A stretch of DNA of 17,640 nt from CAZRHH01 sp964599885 (GTDB lineage: Bacteria; Chloroflexota; Dehalococcoidia; DSTF01; JACRBR01). The stretch is from assembly GCA_964599885.1 (NCBI GenBank), contig CAZRHH010000065.1, forward strand, positions 1 through 17,640. Reading direction: 5' to 3'. The notes below the pieces were generated by a model. It had not been told where the DNA came from. It searched no databases and saw only the letters and a program-made list of their open reading frames with translations. Of the stretch, positions 7,202 to 14,775 are shown piece by piece; position 1 is the first letter of the stretch; the number at the start of each line of letters is the position of its first letter. The translations under genes and the position numbers were made by a program.

Positions 7202-8530
7202 ATGGAACCGAGCATCCAGTACGTCACCACCAGCGACGGCGTCAGCATCGCCTACTACGCGATCGGCAGCGGCCCCTCGGTGATCGGCCTCTCGGCCGGG
7301 CTCGGCAACCAGATCGATCTTGAGTGGCGCATGCCCAGGTACCGACGCACCGTGGAGAACGTGGCGCGGGCATTCACCTACATTCGATACGATCCGCGTG
7401 GATCTGGTCTCTCCACGCGCGACGTTACCGACTTCAGCATCGATGCGATGGTCCGCGATCTTGAAGCAGTAGCCGACAAGGCCGCGCCTGGTTCCTTTTC
7501 GATCTTCTCCAATGGCCACGGCGCGGCGGTCGCGCTCGCCTATGCCGCCGGCCATCCTGACCGCGTTGAACGGCTCGTGACGTCGAACGGATATGCGCGG
7601 GCATCCGATTACCGCCATCCCGCTCTCGACGGGATCATCGCGCGCGCGGACACGGACTGGCATATGGCGAGCGAATCGTTCATCCGGGCGATCGCCGGTT
7701 GGGGCGATAACGAGTTAGGCGGACAGATGGCCGCGATGATGCGCGAATCGGTCACACCGGCGAACTGGATCGCGTCGGAAAAACAGTTCGCCTTGCGAGA
7801 CGTTCGGTCGATGCTGCCAGCAGTTGTCGCGCCGACACTCGTCCTGCACCCGCGCAATCATCCGTACTTCACGACCGACGCCGCGAAAGCGCTGGCAGCG
7901 ACGATCCCGAACGCGCGGTTGCAGATCTTCGAGGGCAGCTCGATGGTGCTACCCGGCCGCGAACTCTTGCCGCTGGTTGCTGAATTTTTCGGTGCGCAGC
8001 CGGCACGGCGAAATGCGCCGCCGGAGCTGCCGGAGGGCACGGCGATTATCCTGTTCACGGACATCGTCGATTCGACGGCGATGACCGAGCGCATCGGCGA
8101 CGACGCGTTTCGCGCGATGGCGCGCGAGCTCGACGCGGCGCTCCGGTCGGCGATCCGCGACAGCGGCGGCGTAGCGGTCGAGGGCAAACTGCTTGGCGAC
8201 GGCGTGCTCGGCGTGTTCACGTCGGCGCGGCAGGGTATCGACGCGGCGATCCGCTGCCGCAACGCCGCCGAAGCGACGAAGCTCGAGCTGCACATCGGCC
8301 TGCACGCGGGCGACGTGATCCGCGAGCAAGGCAACGTCTACGGCGGCGCCGTCAACATCGCGTCGCGCGTCGCAAGCGCGTCGGCACCGGGAGAGATCCT
8401 CGTATCGGACACGGTGCGCAGCCTGGCGCGCACGTCGACCAGCGTGACGTTTGAGGATCGCGGCGAACACACGATGAAGGGCATCTCCGAGCCGCAGCGC
8501 TTGCACTCGGTCGTGCCGCTCGCCGTGTAG
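7202..8530 (+). CDS. degenerate alpha/beta-hydrolase fused to class III adenylate/guanylate cyclase domain
   Basis: 442-aa cytoplasmic protein of two domains. Residues 5-265 follow the alpha/beta-hydrolase fold (TYIRYDPRGSGLSTRD, 59-74; AAVALAYAAGHPDRVERLV, 108-126). The nucleophile elbow, normally GxSxGG, reads SNGHGA, with Gly105 at the Ser position. The expected acid is His220 (LVLHPRNH), and the expected His aligns with Met248 (FEGSSMVL), so the catalytic triad appears lost. Residues 279-440 form a class III nucleotide cyclase: metal Asp D287 in LFTDIVDST, K329 and D333 in GKLLGDG, and N385 and R389 in AVNIASRV. The usual base-selecting Asp before the Asn motif appears to be Asn378, so the ATP/GTP preference is uncertain. 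The likely role is to make a cyclic nucleotide in response to a ligand bound in the former hydrolase pocket. Hydrolase-cyclase fusions of this type are known in Chloroflexota and Actinobacteria. It converges on the CehA/McbA gene with a 9-bp gap. Confidence 0.9.
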   Translation: MEPSIQYVTTSDGVSIAYYAIGSGPSVIGLSAGLGNQIDLEWRMPRYRRTVENVARAFTYIRYDPRGSGLSTRDVTDFSIDAMVRDLEAVADKAAPGSFSIFSNGHGAAVALAYAAGHPDRVERLVTSNGYARASDYRHPALDGIIARADTDWHMASESFIRAIAGWGDNELGGQMAAMMRESVTPANWIASEKQFALRDVRSMLPAVVAPTLVLHPRNHPYFTTDAAKALAATIPNARLQIFEGSSMVLPGRELLPLVAEFFGAQPARRNAPPELPEGTAIILFTDIVDSTAMTERIGDDAFRAMARELDAALRSAIRDSGGVAVEGKLLGDGVLGVFTSARQGIDAAIRCRNAAEATKLELHIGLHAGDVIREQGNVYGGAVNIASRVASASAPGEILVSDTVRSLARTSTSVTFEDRGEHTMKGISEPQRLHSVVPLAV

Positions 8531-8539
8531 CCGACCTGC

Positions 8540-10705
8540 CTACGCGTCGCCCACAATGTCCCTGTAGTACTGCTGCCCCTCACGAAACTGCGCGATCACC
8601 TCGTCGCGCTGTGCCTCGTCGGCGAAGCGGCCTTCGGCGAGCGTCATTGCAATGAGACGGTCGATCCATCCGACGAAATACGCGGCATCATCCGCGCGCG
8701 CGATCGCCGCACCGTCCGCGATGACGTAGATCGCGCTCGTGTGCGCGTACGCGCCGTCGTCATCGAGTACGAGTGCATGTTTCGGGCCTGTCGCGCGCGC
8801 TGCGATCCAGCAGCTCTCGTCGATGTTCAGATCATGATCGAGCGACGCGTGCATGCCATCGGCATCTAGCGCACCCGACGCGACGACTGCGCCGTTCACG
8901 ATCAGTTCGAGGCGCTCGATCGGCACCGCGGCACCAGCCGACGCCTCGACGCGCAGCACGGCGCCGGGCGCGACGGCGATCTCGTCGCCGATGGCGTGGC
9001 CATCGACGCTCAGCGCGATCATGGGCCCGTTTGTGACGAACGTGCGGCCGGCGCGTACGCCATCACACCACGCTTCTGTGCTCATCCCGCGTTCCGCATC
9101 AATCCGCACAAACGCGCGCACACCGGCGCACGGGCTGCTGAAGCTGTCGAAGCTGCACCAGTTCATAAACGTGTCGCTGCCCGCCGTCGCCGCCAGCCGG
9201 AGGCCGCAGTTGAGTAGCCGATACCACAGCGTGGCCGTCGCCGCAGCGTTGGCCGGGTACGACAGCACATCGACCGTATCAATGAGGCCGAGTGCAGCAT
9301 CAACCGGCAGCGCCTTCGCCTCACACGCGCTTCTCTTCGCGAACACGTCGTCGAGTTCGATGCTGTCGCCGAATATGGGGTGCGCGTAGCTGAGCAACGC
9401 GCCCGCGTCGCGCCCGCGCTTCGCGACGACGGCGTTCGCCGGCCAATCGTGCGCGTGCGGCGTCAGCGCGAAGCCGCTGTACGCGGGCTCGACCATCGTG
9501 TGGCCGCCGACGACGCACATGTGTCCGTAGAAGTCGTTTCTGTACTCCTGCCCGACGTGAAGCACCGCATCGCCCGAACTGAGCGCATGTGCCTTGCCCG
9601 CGAACAACGAGGCGTCATGCACGGTCGCCGATCCGGCATTCGCCACCATCAGGTGGAGCAGATGCACGTCTTCGGCGCGCTGCGCGAGTGATGCCTCTTC
9701 CGGTGTCAGCAAATACTCGCCGCCGTAGTGCAGGTGCGCGTGGACGTCGCCGCTGTACCAGCCATCGGCGGCCATGTGCGACCAGCGCTTCAGCCGCACG
9801 GTCAGCGATGCTTCGCTATCGGCACGTACGTCCACGCTCGTCTCGATGGCCTCGTACTCGATGCCGCGCGTGATGCGCAGTTTCGCCGTCCCGGCAATAC
9901 GCGCGCGAAACGAGCCGTCGGCGTAGAACCATGCGTCGCCGTGCAGGTCGCGGCGGATGTTCGCCGCTCGCGGCCACGCCGGGCCGACGCCGTCGCTCAG
10001 ATACACGCGCGCCGCGATCGGTTCGTCACTCTCGTCATCAACGATACGTACGTGCAGTTCGCCGGCCGGCGTACCTTCGATCGGCAGATCGAGTGTCGTG
10101 GGCTTGCCGCCGGCGACGATCAAGAGCGGCATCAGATAGGAGCCCGCGGGCATCGGCCCCGTATCGAGCAGCCCCGAGCCGACGCGCTTCGGTTCGACCC
10201 AGCCGCCGAACCCCTCTCCGTGCGACTCCGCTGAGAACTCGACGCCGGCGTTCGTCGTGTTGTCGGCAACCACGAGCAGCGTCAGATGCTCCTCGTCGCG
10301 CACGCGGATCGGCCCGGGAGCGCGCGTCGCTTTCGGCCCGGCATCGGTCAGCGTGACGGCCACGAGGCGGGACGAGGTGATGGCTCGGTACATGCTGTCG
10401 AGCAGCGCCGTCATTGCGGCGTCCGTCGCGGGGGCATCGCTGCCATCGCCGCTCCCGTCCCAGCCGAGCTCCAGCGCCGGCGCGAGGTCAAGCTCGAGCC
10501 CGAGCGCCGCACGCATGTCCGTCAGCGTGGCGTGACGGCCGGCTTCGAGCTCCAGCAGCCGCGCCCTTGCGGGAGCCGGCATCGGCAGCGATTCGACGAG
10601 CCAGGTGCCGAGCGTGCGCGGCGCTTCGGGGTGGTCGTTCCTGTCGGGACGCGACTCGGGCGCGCCTGCGCTGCCGTGCGAGCGTCCGTGTGCAGCGTGG
10701 TCCAT
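8540..10705 (-). CDS. CehA/McbA-family PHP-type metallohydrolase (721 aa)
   Basis: The central part carries the CehA/McbA version of the PHP metallohydrolase fold. It begins GWYSGDVHAHLHYGG (315-329) with metal ligands H322 and H324, and continues with VGQEYRNDFYGHM (384-396), SYAHPIFGD (439-447, H442) and ATAGSD (506-511, D511). CehA and McbA hydrolyse carbamates (carbaryl) and an aromatic amide, but most family members have unknown substrates. Residues 110-310 look like two beta-rich domains, the second (GELHVRIVDDESDEPIAARV, 215-234) resembling a carboxypeptidase-regulatory-like fold. After the PHP part come GRTFVTNGPMIALSVDGHAI (553-572) and a beta domain, then a helical tail. There is no signal peptide or membrane helix, so the protein should be cytoplasmic. 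The ATG at 10705 has GAGG 4 nt upstream. It diverges from folE with a 190-bp gap. Confidence 0.85.
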   Translation of the reverse strand: MDHAAHGRSHGSAGAPESRPDRNDHPEAPRTLGTWLVESLPMPAPARARLLELEAGRHATLTDMRAALGLELDLAPALELGWDGSGDGSDAPATDAAMTALLDSMYRAITSSRLVAVTLTDAGPKATRAPGPIRVRDEEHLTLLVVADNTTNAGVEFSAESHGEGFGGWVEPKRVGSGLLDTGPMPAGSYLMPLLIVAGGKPTTLDLPIEGTPAGELHVRIVDDESDEPIAARVYLSDGVGPAWPRAANIRRDLHGDAWFYADGSFRARIAGTAKLRITRGIEYEAIETSVDVRADSEASLTVRLKRWSHMAADGWYSGDVHAHLHYGGEYLLTPEEASLAQRAEDVHLLHLMVANAGSATVHDASLFAGKAHALSSGDAVLHVGQEYRNDFYGHMCVVGGHTMVEPAYSGFALTPHAHDWPANAVVAKRGRDAGALLSYAHPIFGDSIELDDVFAKRSACEAKALPVDAALGLIDTVDVLSYPANAAATATLWYRLLNCGLRLAATAGSDTFMNWCSFDSFSSPCAGVRAFVRIDAERGMSTEAWCDGVRAGRTFVTNGPMIALSVDGHAIGDEIAVAPGAVLRVEASAGAAVPIERLELIVNGAVVASGALDADGMHASLDHDLNIDESCWIAARATGPKHALVLDDDGAYAHTSAIYVIADGAAIARADDAAYFVGWIDRLIAMTLAEGRFADEAQRDEVIAQFREGQQYYRDIVGDA

Positions 10706-10737
10706 CGCGCCTCGCGTTCCATGCGTGTGCCTTCGTT

Positions 10738-10743
10738 ATGATA
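10738..10743 (-). promoter_or_regulatory. possible -10 box TATCAT for the CehA/McbA gene
   Basis: On the minus strand TATCAT lies 32 bp before the ATG at 10705. TTCGTC (10767-10762) is 18 bp further upstream as a weak -35. With the GAGG ribosome site near 10710 this fits an ordinary leadered mRNA. Confidence 0.35.
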
Positions 10744-10830
10744 GAAGAACCGGCTTCCGCGGACGAAGCGCGATGCCGTCTGAGTTGCGACACGGTGCTT
10801 GGTCTCAGGTTCGGGGTTCATGCTAGGCTT

Positions 10831-10836
10831 TATACA
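10831..10836 (+). promoter_or_regulatory. possible upstream -10 box TATACA for the folE operon
   Basis: TATACA stands out as the most AT-rich hexamer in the gap before folE. No good -35 is seen at 16-18 bp. It would give a leader of about 55 nt and competes with the box at 10885. Confidence 0.3.
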
Positions 10837-10884
10837 GCGGTAACTTCCTGCATCCGCGCCACCCGCCGCGGCGCGCCTGATCGG

Positions 10885-10890
10885 TATCCT
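10885..10890 (+). promoter_or_regulatory. -10-like box TATCCT, 5 nt before the folE ATG
   Basis: TATCCT is followed by five bases and the ATG at 10896, with no Shine-Dalgarno. The hexamer is identical to the one before the gene at 1209, again pointing to leaderless initiation. Confidence 0.4.
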
Positions 10891-10895
10891 GCTGT

Positions 10896-11495
10896 ATGGC
10901 GGTTCACCACTTCACCGATACGGTACAGACGCCCCCGCCCGTCGATCTGGAACGGATCGAGCGGGCCTTCCGGGAGATTATCGAAGCGCTGGGCGAGGAT
11001 CCGGGCCGCGAGGGGCTGCTGGACACGCCGGCGCGCGTCGCGCGCATGTACGCCGAGTTGTTCGAGGGCCTGCGGATCGACCCGAAGCAGTACCTCGAAG
11101 TCGGATTCGAGGTCGGTCACGATGAGATGGTGATCCTCAAGGACATCCCCTTTTACAGCATCTGCGAGCATCATTTCATGCCGTTTCACGGCGTGGCAGC
11201 CGTTGGCTACATTCCGGACGGGCGCGTGGTCGGGTTGAGCAAGTTGGCGCGGGTGGTCGAGGCGTACGCCCGCCGGCCGCAGATCCAGGAGCAGCTCACA
11301 GGCCAAGTCGCCGACACGCTGATGGAGGCGCTGACGCCCGATGGCGTCGCCGTCGTCATCGAGGCAGAGCACTTGTGCATGACGCAGCGCGGGGTCAAGA
11401 AGCCGGGCTCGCGCATGGTCACGTCGGCGATGCGCGGCACGTTCCGCGACAACGACGTAACCCGTGCGGAGTTCCTCTCGCTGGTGCGCGGTTGA
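10896..11495 (+). CDS. folE: GTP cyclohydrolase I
   Basis: FolE converts GTP to 7,8-dihydroneopterin triphosphate, the entry step to folate and other pterins. The 199-aa product is of normal length. Diagnostic features are the helix ALGEDPGREGLLDTPARVAR (31-50), the zinc site SICEHHFMPFHG (88-99) with C90 and H93, and the second zinc ligand C161 in AEHLCMTQRGVKKPGS (157-172). GRVVGLSKLARVVEAYARR (109-127) and the C-terminal TSAMRGTF (176-183) are also diagnostic. The zinc Cys pair is present, marking the zinc-dependent type IA enzyme. Its TGA overlaps the ATG of the next gene by one base (TGATG), so it leads a three-gene operon with an acyltransferase and a glycosyltransferase. No other folate gene is visible. 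Confidence 0.97.
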   Translation: MAVHHFTDTVQTPPPVDLERIERAFREIIEALGEDPGREGLLDTPARVARMYAELFEGLRIDPKQYLEVGFEVGHDEMVILKDIPFYSICEHHFMPFHGVAAVGYIPDGRVVGLSKLARVVEAYARRPQIQEQLTGQVADTLMEALTPDGVAVVIEAEHLCMTQRGVKKPGSRMVTSAMRGTFRDNDVTRAEFLSLVRG

Positions 11496-12481
11496 TGACC
11501 GCACTGTCGATCGGTGAGGAGGCATTCGAGCGCGTGCGCGACGAATGGGCGGATCTGGTCGCCCGGACGCCGGTGCCGATGCCTTTTGTCACGCCGGCGT
11601 GGCAGCGCGTCTGGCTCGACCACTTTCAGGGCGACAAGACGCTGCGTATCTTCACCGCCCGTGAGGGCGGCCGGCTCGTAGGCATTGCGCCACTGCTGAT
11701 CAGCGAAGGAAGCGCGGAGTTCGTCGGGCATTACTCGATCTGCGACTACATGGATGTCGCCGTAGCGCCCGGCTTCGAGGCGGCGTTTTTCGAGCAACTG
11801 CTCGAACGGCTCGCCGCCGACGGCATCCGCAGCGTCGAACTGCGCGGCATCCGCGAGTGGTCGCCAACGCTTGGCGCTGTGTGCGATTGCGCGTCGGCGT
11901 GCGGCTACGGCGTCGAGCGCCAAGATGAAGCGAAGTCGCCGAGCGTCGAGCTGCCGGCGACGTGGGACGAATACCTCGGCTCGCTTTCGAAGAAGGACCG
12001 CCACGAGCTACGGCGCAAGCTGCGCCGGCTGGAGAGCGCCGGAGGCGAGGTCGCACTGCGCGTCGTCACCGAAGCGGACGAAGCGAGCGAGATGCTCGAC
12101 ACGCTGTTCAACCTGATGCGGATCAGCTCGCATCACAAGGAAGAGTTTCTCGACCGCCCCGGCATGGAGGCGTTCTTCCGCGAGATGACGCGCGTGATGG
12201 CCGCCGAAGGCATGCTGCGCTTCTACTTCCTGACGTTCGACGGGCAAGCAGTCGCCTCGGTACTGAATTTCGATATCGGCGGGCGGCTGTTCATGTACAA
12301 CAGCGGCTATGATCCGGACTACGCGCACTACGCGGTCGGGCTAATGTCAAAGGCGCTGCTGATCCGGGAAGCGATCGAGAGCGGGCGCACCTGCGTCGAC
12401 TTCCTGCGCGGCGACGAGAACTACAAGTACGACCTCGGCGGCAAGGATCAGCAGGTGTACCGGGTGGTGCTGACGCGATGA
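11495..12481 (+). CDS. GNAT-family acyltransferase, BioF2/CelD-like
   Basis: 328-aa cytoplasmic protein with the two-part layout of the Acetyltransf_6 (BioF2/CelD-like) GNAT family. The N-terminal part contains TPAWQRVWLDHFQGDKTLRI (33-52) and ARE-GGRLVGIAPLLI, common at the start of CelD-like proteins. The second part starts with a basic helix, SLSKKDRHELRRKLRRLE (163-180), then a long GNAT core with LRFYFLTFDGQAVASVLNFD (241-260) and GRLFMYNSGYDPDYAHYAVG (263-282). It ends CVDFLRGDENYKYDLGG. Relatives transfer acyl or aminoacyl groups to sugars, lipids or peptidoglycan; the substrate here is not known. Its start codon overlaps the folE stop and its own TGA lies inside the ATGA start of the glycosyltransferase, so translation of all three is probably coupled. 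The downstream sugar transferase suggests that it modifies the same glycan or glycolipid. Confidence 0.85.
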   Translation: MTALSIGEEAFERVRDEWADLVARTPVPMPFVTPAWQRVWLDHFQGDKTLRIFTAREGGRLVGIAPLLISEGSAEFVGHYSICDYMDVAVAPGFEAAFFEQLLERLAADGIRSVELRGIREWSPTLGAVCDCASACGYGVERQDEAKSPSVELPATWDEYLGSLSKKDRHELRRKLRRLESAGGEVALRVVTEADEASEMLDTLFNLMRISSHHKEEFLDRPGMEAFFREMTRVMAAEGMLRFYFLTFDGQAVASVLNFDIGGRLFMYNSGYDPDYAHYAVGLMSKALLIREAIESGRTCVDFLRGDENYKYDLGGKDQQVYRVVLTR

Positions 12482-13764
12482 CAACCCTGCACGAACGCCC
12501 CGCGATCGCACCGCCGCACCGCCGCATCGCCGTGATCAGCGCGCACACGTCGCCGCTGGCCGCACTCGGCGGACGCGAGACGGGCGGAATGAACGTCTAC
12601 ATCCGCGAGCTGAGCCGCGAGCTGGGCGCGCGCGGCTACGTGATCGACGTGTACACGCGCGCCACCTCGGCGACGGCGCCGGAGACGCAGCCGATCGGCC
12701 CGAACGTGCGTGTGATCAACATCGAAGCGGGTCCGCGCGCGCCGATTGAGAAGAACGCGATTACCGACCATCTGCCCGAATTCAGCGAGAATCTGCTCGC
12801 GTTCACCGAACGCGAATCGCTGGCGTACGACATGGTACACAGCCACTACTGGATGTCGGGGCTCGTCGGCGCCGCGCTCGCGGCGCGCTGGGACGTGCCG
12901 CACGTCGCGATGTTCCACACGCTGGGCGAGGTGAAGCGCCGTGCCCGCGCGACCGAACACGAGCCGCAAGTGCGCATCGATGGTGAGCGCGCGATCGCGG
13001 CAGGCGCCGATCGCGTGATCGTCGCCAGCGAGCACGAGAAGCACCTGCTGACGTCACTGTACGGCGCCGATGCGTCGGCGATCTCCGTCATACCGTGCGG
13101 CATCGACCTCGACGTGTTCACGCCGATGGACAAGCAGCACGCGCGCGAAAAACTCGGGATCCGCGACGGCGAGCGCATCATTCTCTTTGTGGGCCGCATC
13201 GAGCCGCTGAAGGGCATCGATATCCTGATCAGCGCGGCGGCGCAGTTGCACGATGATGAGAACTTTAAGGTACTAATCGTCGGTGGCGATGCGACGATCG
13301 ACGCGCAGACCGCAGAGTTGCGCGCGCAAGCGGACAGCCTCGGCATCGACCATCACATTTCGTTCGTGGGCGCCGTCGAGCACGAGGATCTGCCGCTGTA
13401 CTACAACGCCGCGGACGTCTGCGTCGTGCCGTCGTACTACGAGAGCTTCGGGCTGGTGGCAGTAGAAGCGATGGCGTGCGGAACGCCCGTCGTCGCCTCG
13501 CGCGTCGGTGGACTCGCCAGCACGATCAGCGATGGCCGGACGGGCTATCTCATCCCGTGGCGCTGTCCGGAGCCGTTTGCCGAGCGCCTCGAGCTGCTGC
13601 TCGATAACGACGAGCTGCGCGCATCGTTCGGCCGCGCCGCTCGCGAGGCGGTCGAGCGCTACCGCTGGGTCAACGTCGCCGACGCGATCGCGGCGATGTA
13701 TGAGGAGCTGCTCGTGGACGGCGAGCTGCGCCGCATTGCGGGGACAAGCGCCTCGGCCGGCTGA
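12478..13764 (+). CDS. GT4 glycosyltransferase, MshA / sucrose-phosphate-synthase-like
   Basis: 428-aa GT-B enzyme. The N-terminal domain has RIAVISAHTSPLAALGGRET (16-35) followed by GGMNVYIRELSRELGARGY, the signature of the MshA / sucrose synthase-like branch of GT4. It also has MVHSHYWMSGLVG (120-132). The donor-binding domain has ILFVGRIEPLKGIDILI (233-249, with R239 and K244) and PSYYESFGLVAVEAMACGTP with an intact E-x7-E (E322, E330). MshA makes GlcNAc-inositol phosphate for mycothiol, but close relatives make glycolipids, exopolysaccharide or sucrose phosphate. No other mycothiol gene is visible, so I do not assign that role. The ATG overlaps the previous stop by four bases (ATGA). It is the last gene of the folE operon and converges on the regulator gene with a 35-bp gap that shows no hairpin. 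Confidence 0.9.
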   Translation: MTTLHERPAIAPPHRRIAVISAHTSPLAALGGRETGGMNVYIRELSRELGARGYVIDVYTRATSATAPETQPIGPNVRVINIEAGPRAPIEKNAITDHLPEFSENLLAFTERESLAYDMVHSHYWMSGLVGAALAARWDVPHVAMFHTLGEVKRRARATEHEPQVRIDGERAIAAGADRVIVASEHEKHLLTSLYGADASAISVIPCGIDLDVFTPMDKQHAREKLGIRDGERIILFVGRIEPLKGIDILISAAAQLHDDENFKVLIVGGDATIDAQTAELRAQADSLGIDHHISFVGAVEHEDLPLYYNAADVCVVPSYYESFGLVAVEAMACGTPVVASRVGGLASTISDGRTGYLIPWRCPEPFAERLELLLDNDELRASFGRAAREAVERYRWVNVADAIAAMYEELLVDGELRRIAGTSASAG

Positions 13765-13799
13765 ATCACACTCTCAACCCTCGCTGCGACGGTCATCTC

Positions 13800-14627
13800 T
13801 CACTTCTCGCGTCCCGCCGTCCCGGATAGTTTTTGCCACGTCTGTGCGTCCAGCGGGATCCAGTCGTGCCATGTGAGATCCTGCCAGAGGTCGGCCATGT
13901 GCATCGTCGCCGTGAACGACAGCAGCTCGCCACCCTCCTCGCGCCAGCGAATCGGGTAGCTCATGCGCGTGGTCAAGTCGATGGGCGGCGCCGCTTCCCA
14001 GAGGCGCAGCAGGCGGGTGATGTACGCCGGGTCGCCTTCGAGGAACCGGCGGTAGGCGTCGTTTGTCCAGGGTGACGGGCGCTCGACGTTCACCTCCCAG
14101 CGTGCTTCTGCTTTGCCCAGCCCGATCATGAACGACATGGCTTCGTCCCAGTTCTCCAGCCGTCCGGCATAGGCCGGCTCGCTGGCGGTGACAATGAAGT
14201 TCCATCTTGGGTGTGGTAGCCGTTCGTGCGCGGGAATGCCGATGAGATCGCGAAACGGCCGGTTCGCGGCGAGTACGTCGCCCGATTGGTTCGTGACGAG
14301 GACGGGCCAGCGGTATCGGCCGATTTCGTTGTCGAACCATTCCATTGGCCGCGGCGCGTATCGCTCGTGCAGAATGCGCCGCATGTCGATCGCGTAGCCC
14401 GCGCCGGCGTACAGACGGTTCGCCTGCTCGGTCGGCATGCCCACCGCATCGACGATCGCCGCGAGCGCCTCGCGGCTGGGGTGCCGCTCCCCGCGTTCGT
14501 ACGCCTTCACGGCCGACAAGGACAGGTCTGCCCGCCGCGCCAACTCCGGTTGCGAGATGCCTTTTGCCCGCCGTTGCTCGCGCAACAGCGCGCGCCAGTC
14601 GAACTTGTCGTGGAAGGTGTCCAGCAT
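13800..14627 (-). CDS. XRE-family regulator with MmyB-like ligand-binding domain
   Basis: 275-aa DNA-binding protein. Residues 12-68 are an XRE-type helix-turn-helix (LLREQRRAKGISQPELARRA, 14-33; LSLSAVKAYERGERHPSREA, 35-54). The rest matches the MmyB-like PAS-related ligand-binding domain, with WPVLVTNQSGDVLAANRPF at 107-125, PHPRWNFIVTA, a mid region rich in Trp, and the closing MADLWQDLTWHDWIPLDAQT. MmyB-like regulators are common in Actinobacteria and Chloroflexota; in one characterised case the domain binds a fatty-acid-like ligand. The ATG at 14627 has GAGGG 3-4 nt upstream. It is divergent from the large repeat protein, and the intervening region contains an operator-like inverted repeat, so autoregulation and control of the repeat protein are plausible inferences. 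Confidence 0.9.
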   Translation of the reverse strand: MLDTFHDKFDWRALLREQRRAKGISQPELARRADLSLSAVKAYERGERHPSREALAAIVDAVGMPTEQANRLYAGAGYAIDMRRILHERYAPRPMEWFDNEIGRYRWPVLVTNQSGDVLAANRPFRDLIGIPAHERLPHPRWNFIVTASEPAYAGRLENWDEAMSFMIGLGKAEARWEVNVERPSPWTNDAYRRFLEGDPAYITRLLRLWEAAPPIDLTTRMSYPIRWREEGGELLSFTATMHMADLWQDLTWHDWIPLDAQTWQKLSGTAGREK

Positions 14628-14659
14628 CAGCCCTCACGAACAACGGCCTTCTTGACGAT

Positions 14660-14700
14660 CGGCCACAATTCGTATCCCGATAGTACACACAATGTGGCCG
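14660..14700. promoter_or_regulatory. operator-like inverted repeat in the regulator / repeat-protein divergent region
   Basis: CGGCCACA (14660-14667) and TGTGGCCG (14693-14700) are perfect 8-bp inverted arms around a 25-bp centre. The centre itself contains TATC-CC-GATA (14673-14682), a second palindrome. It lies 33 bp before the regulator start and 75 bp before the repeat-protein start. A dimeric XRE protein is the obvious candidate binder. Confidence 0.5.
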
Positions 14701-14764
14701 GTTTCGCGTTGTGGGCGTCGTGCCCGTCAAGAGAAGATGTGCCTCAATCGGCAAGAACGGGCCC

Positions 14765-14769
14765 GGAGG
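14765..14769 (+). promoter_or_regulatory. strong Shine-Dalgarno GGAGG for the repeat protein
   Basis: GGAGG stands 6 nt before the ATG at 14776 and fixes the start. It contrasts with the SD-less starts elsewhere in this window. Confidence 0.8.
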
Positions 14770-14775
14770 CACGGC

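Noticed and set aside
12478..13764. Assignment as mshA of mycothiol synthesis
   Set aside because: Only branch-level similarity is visible and no mshB, mshC or mshD is nearby; the fold is shared by many GT4 enzymes.
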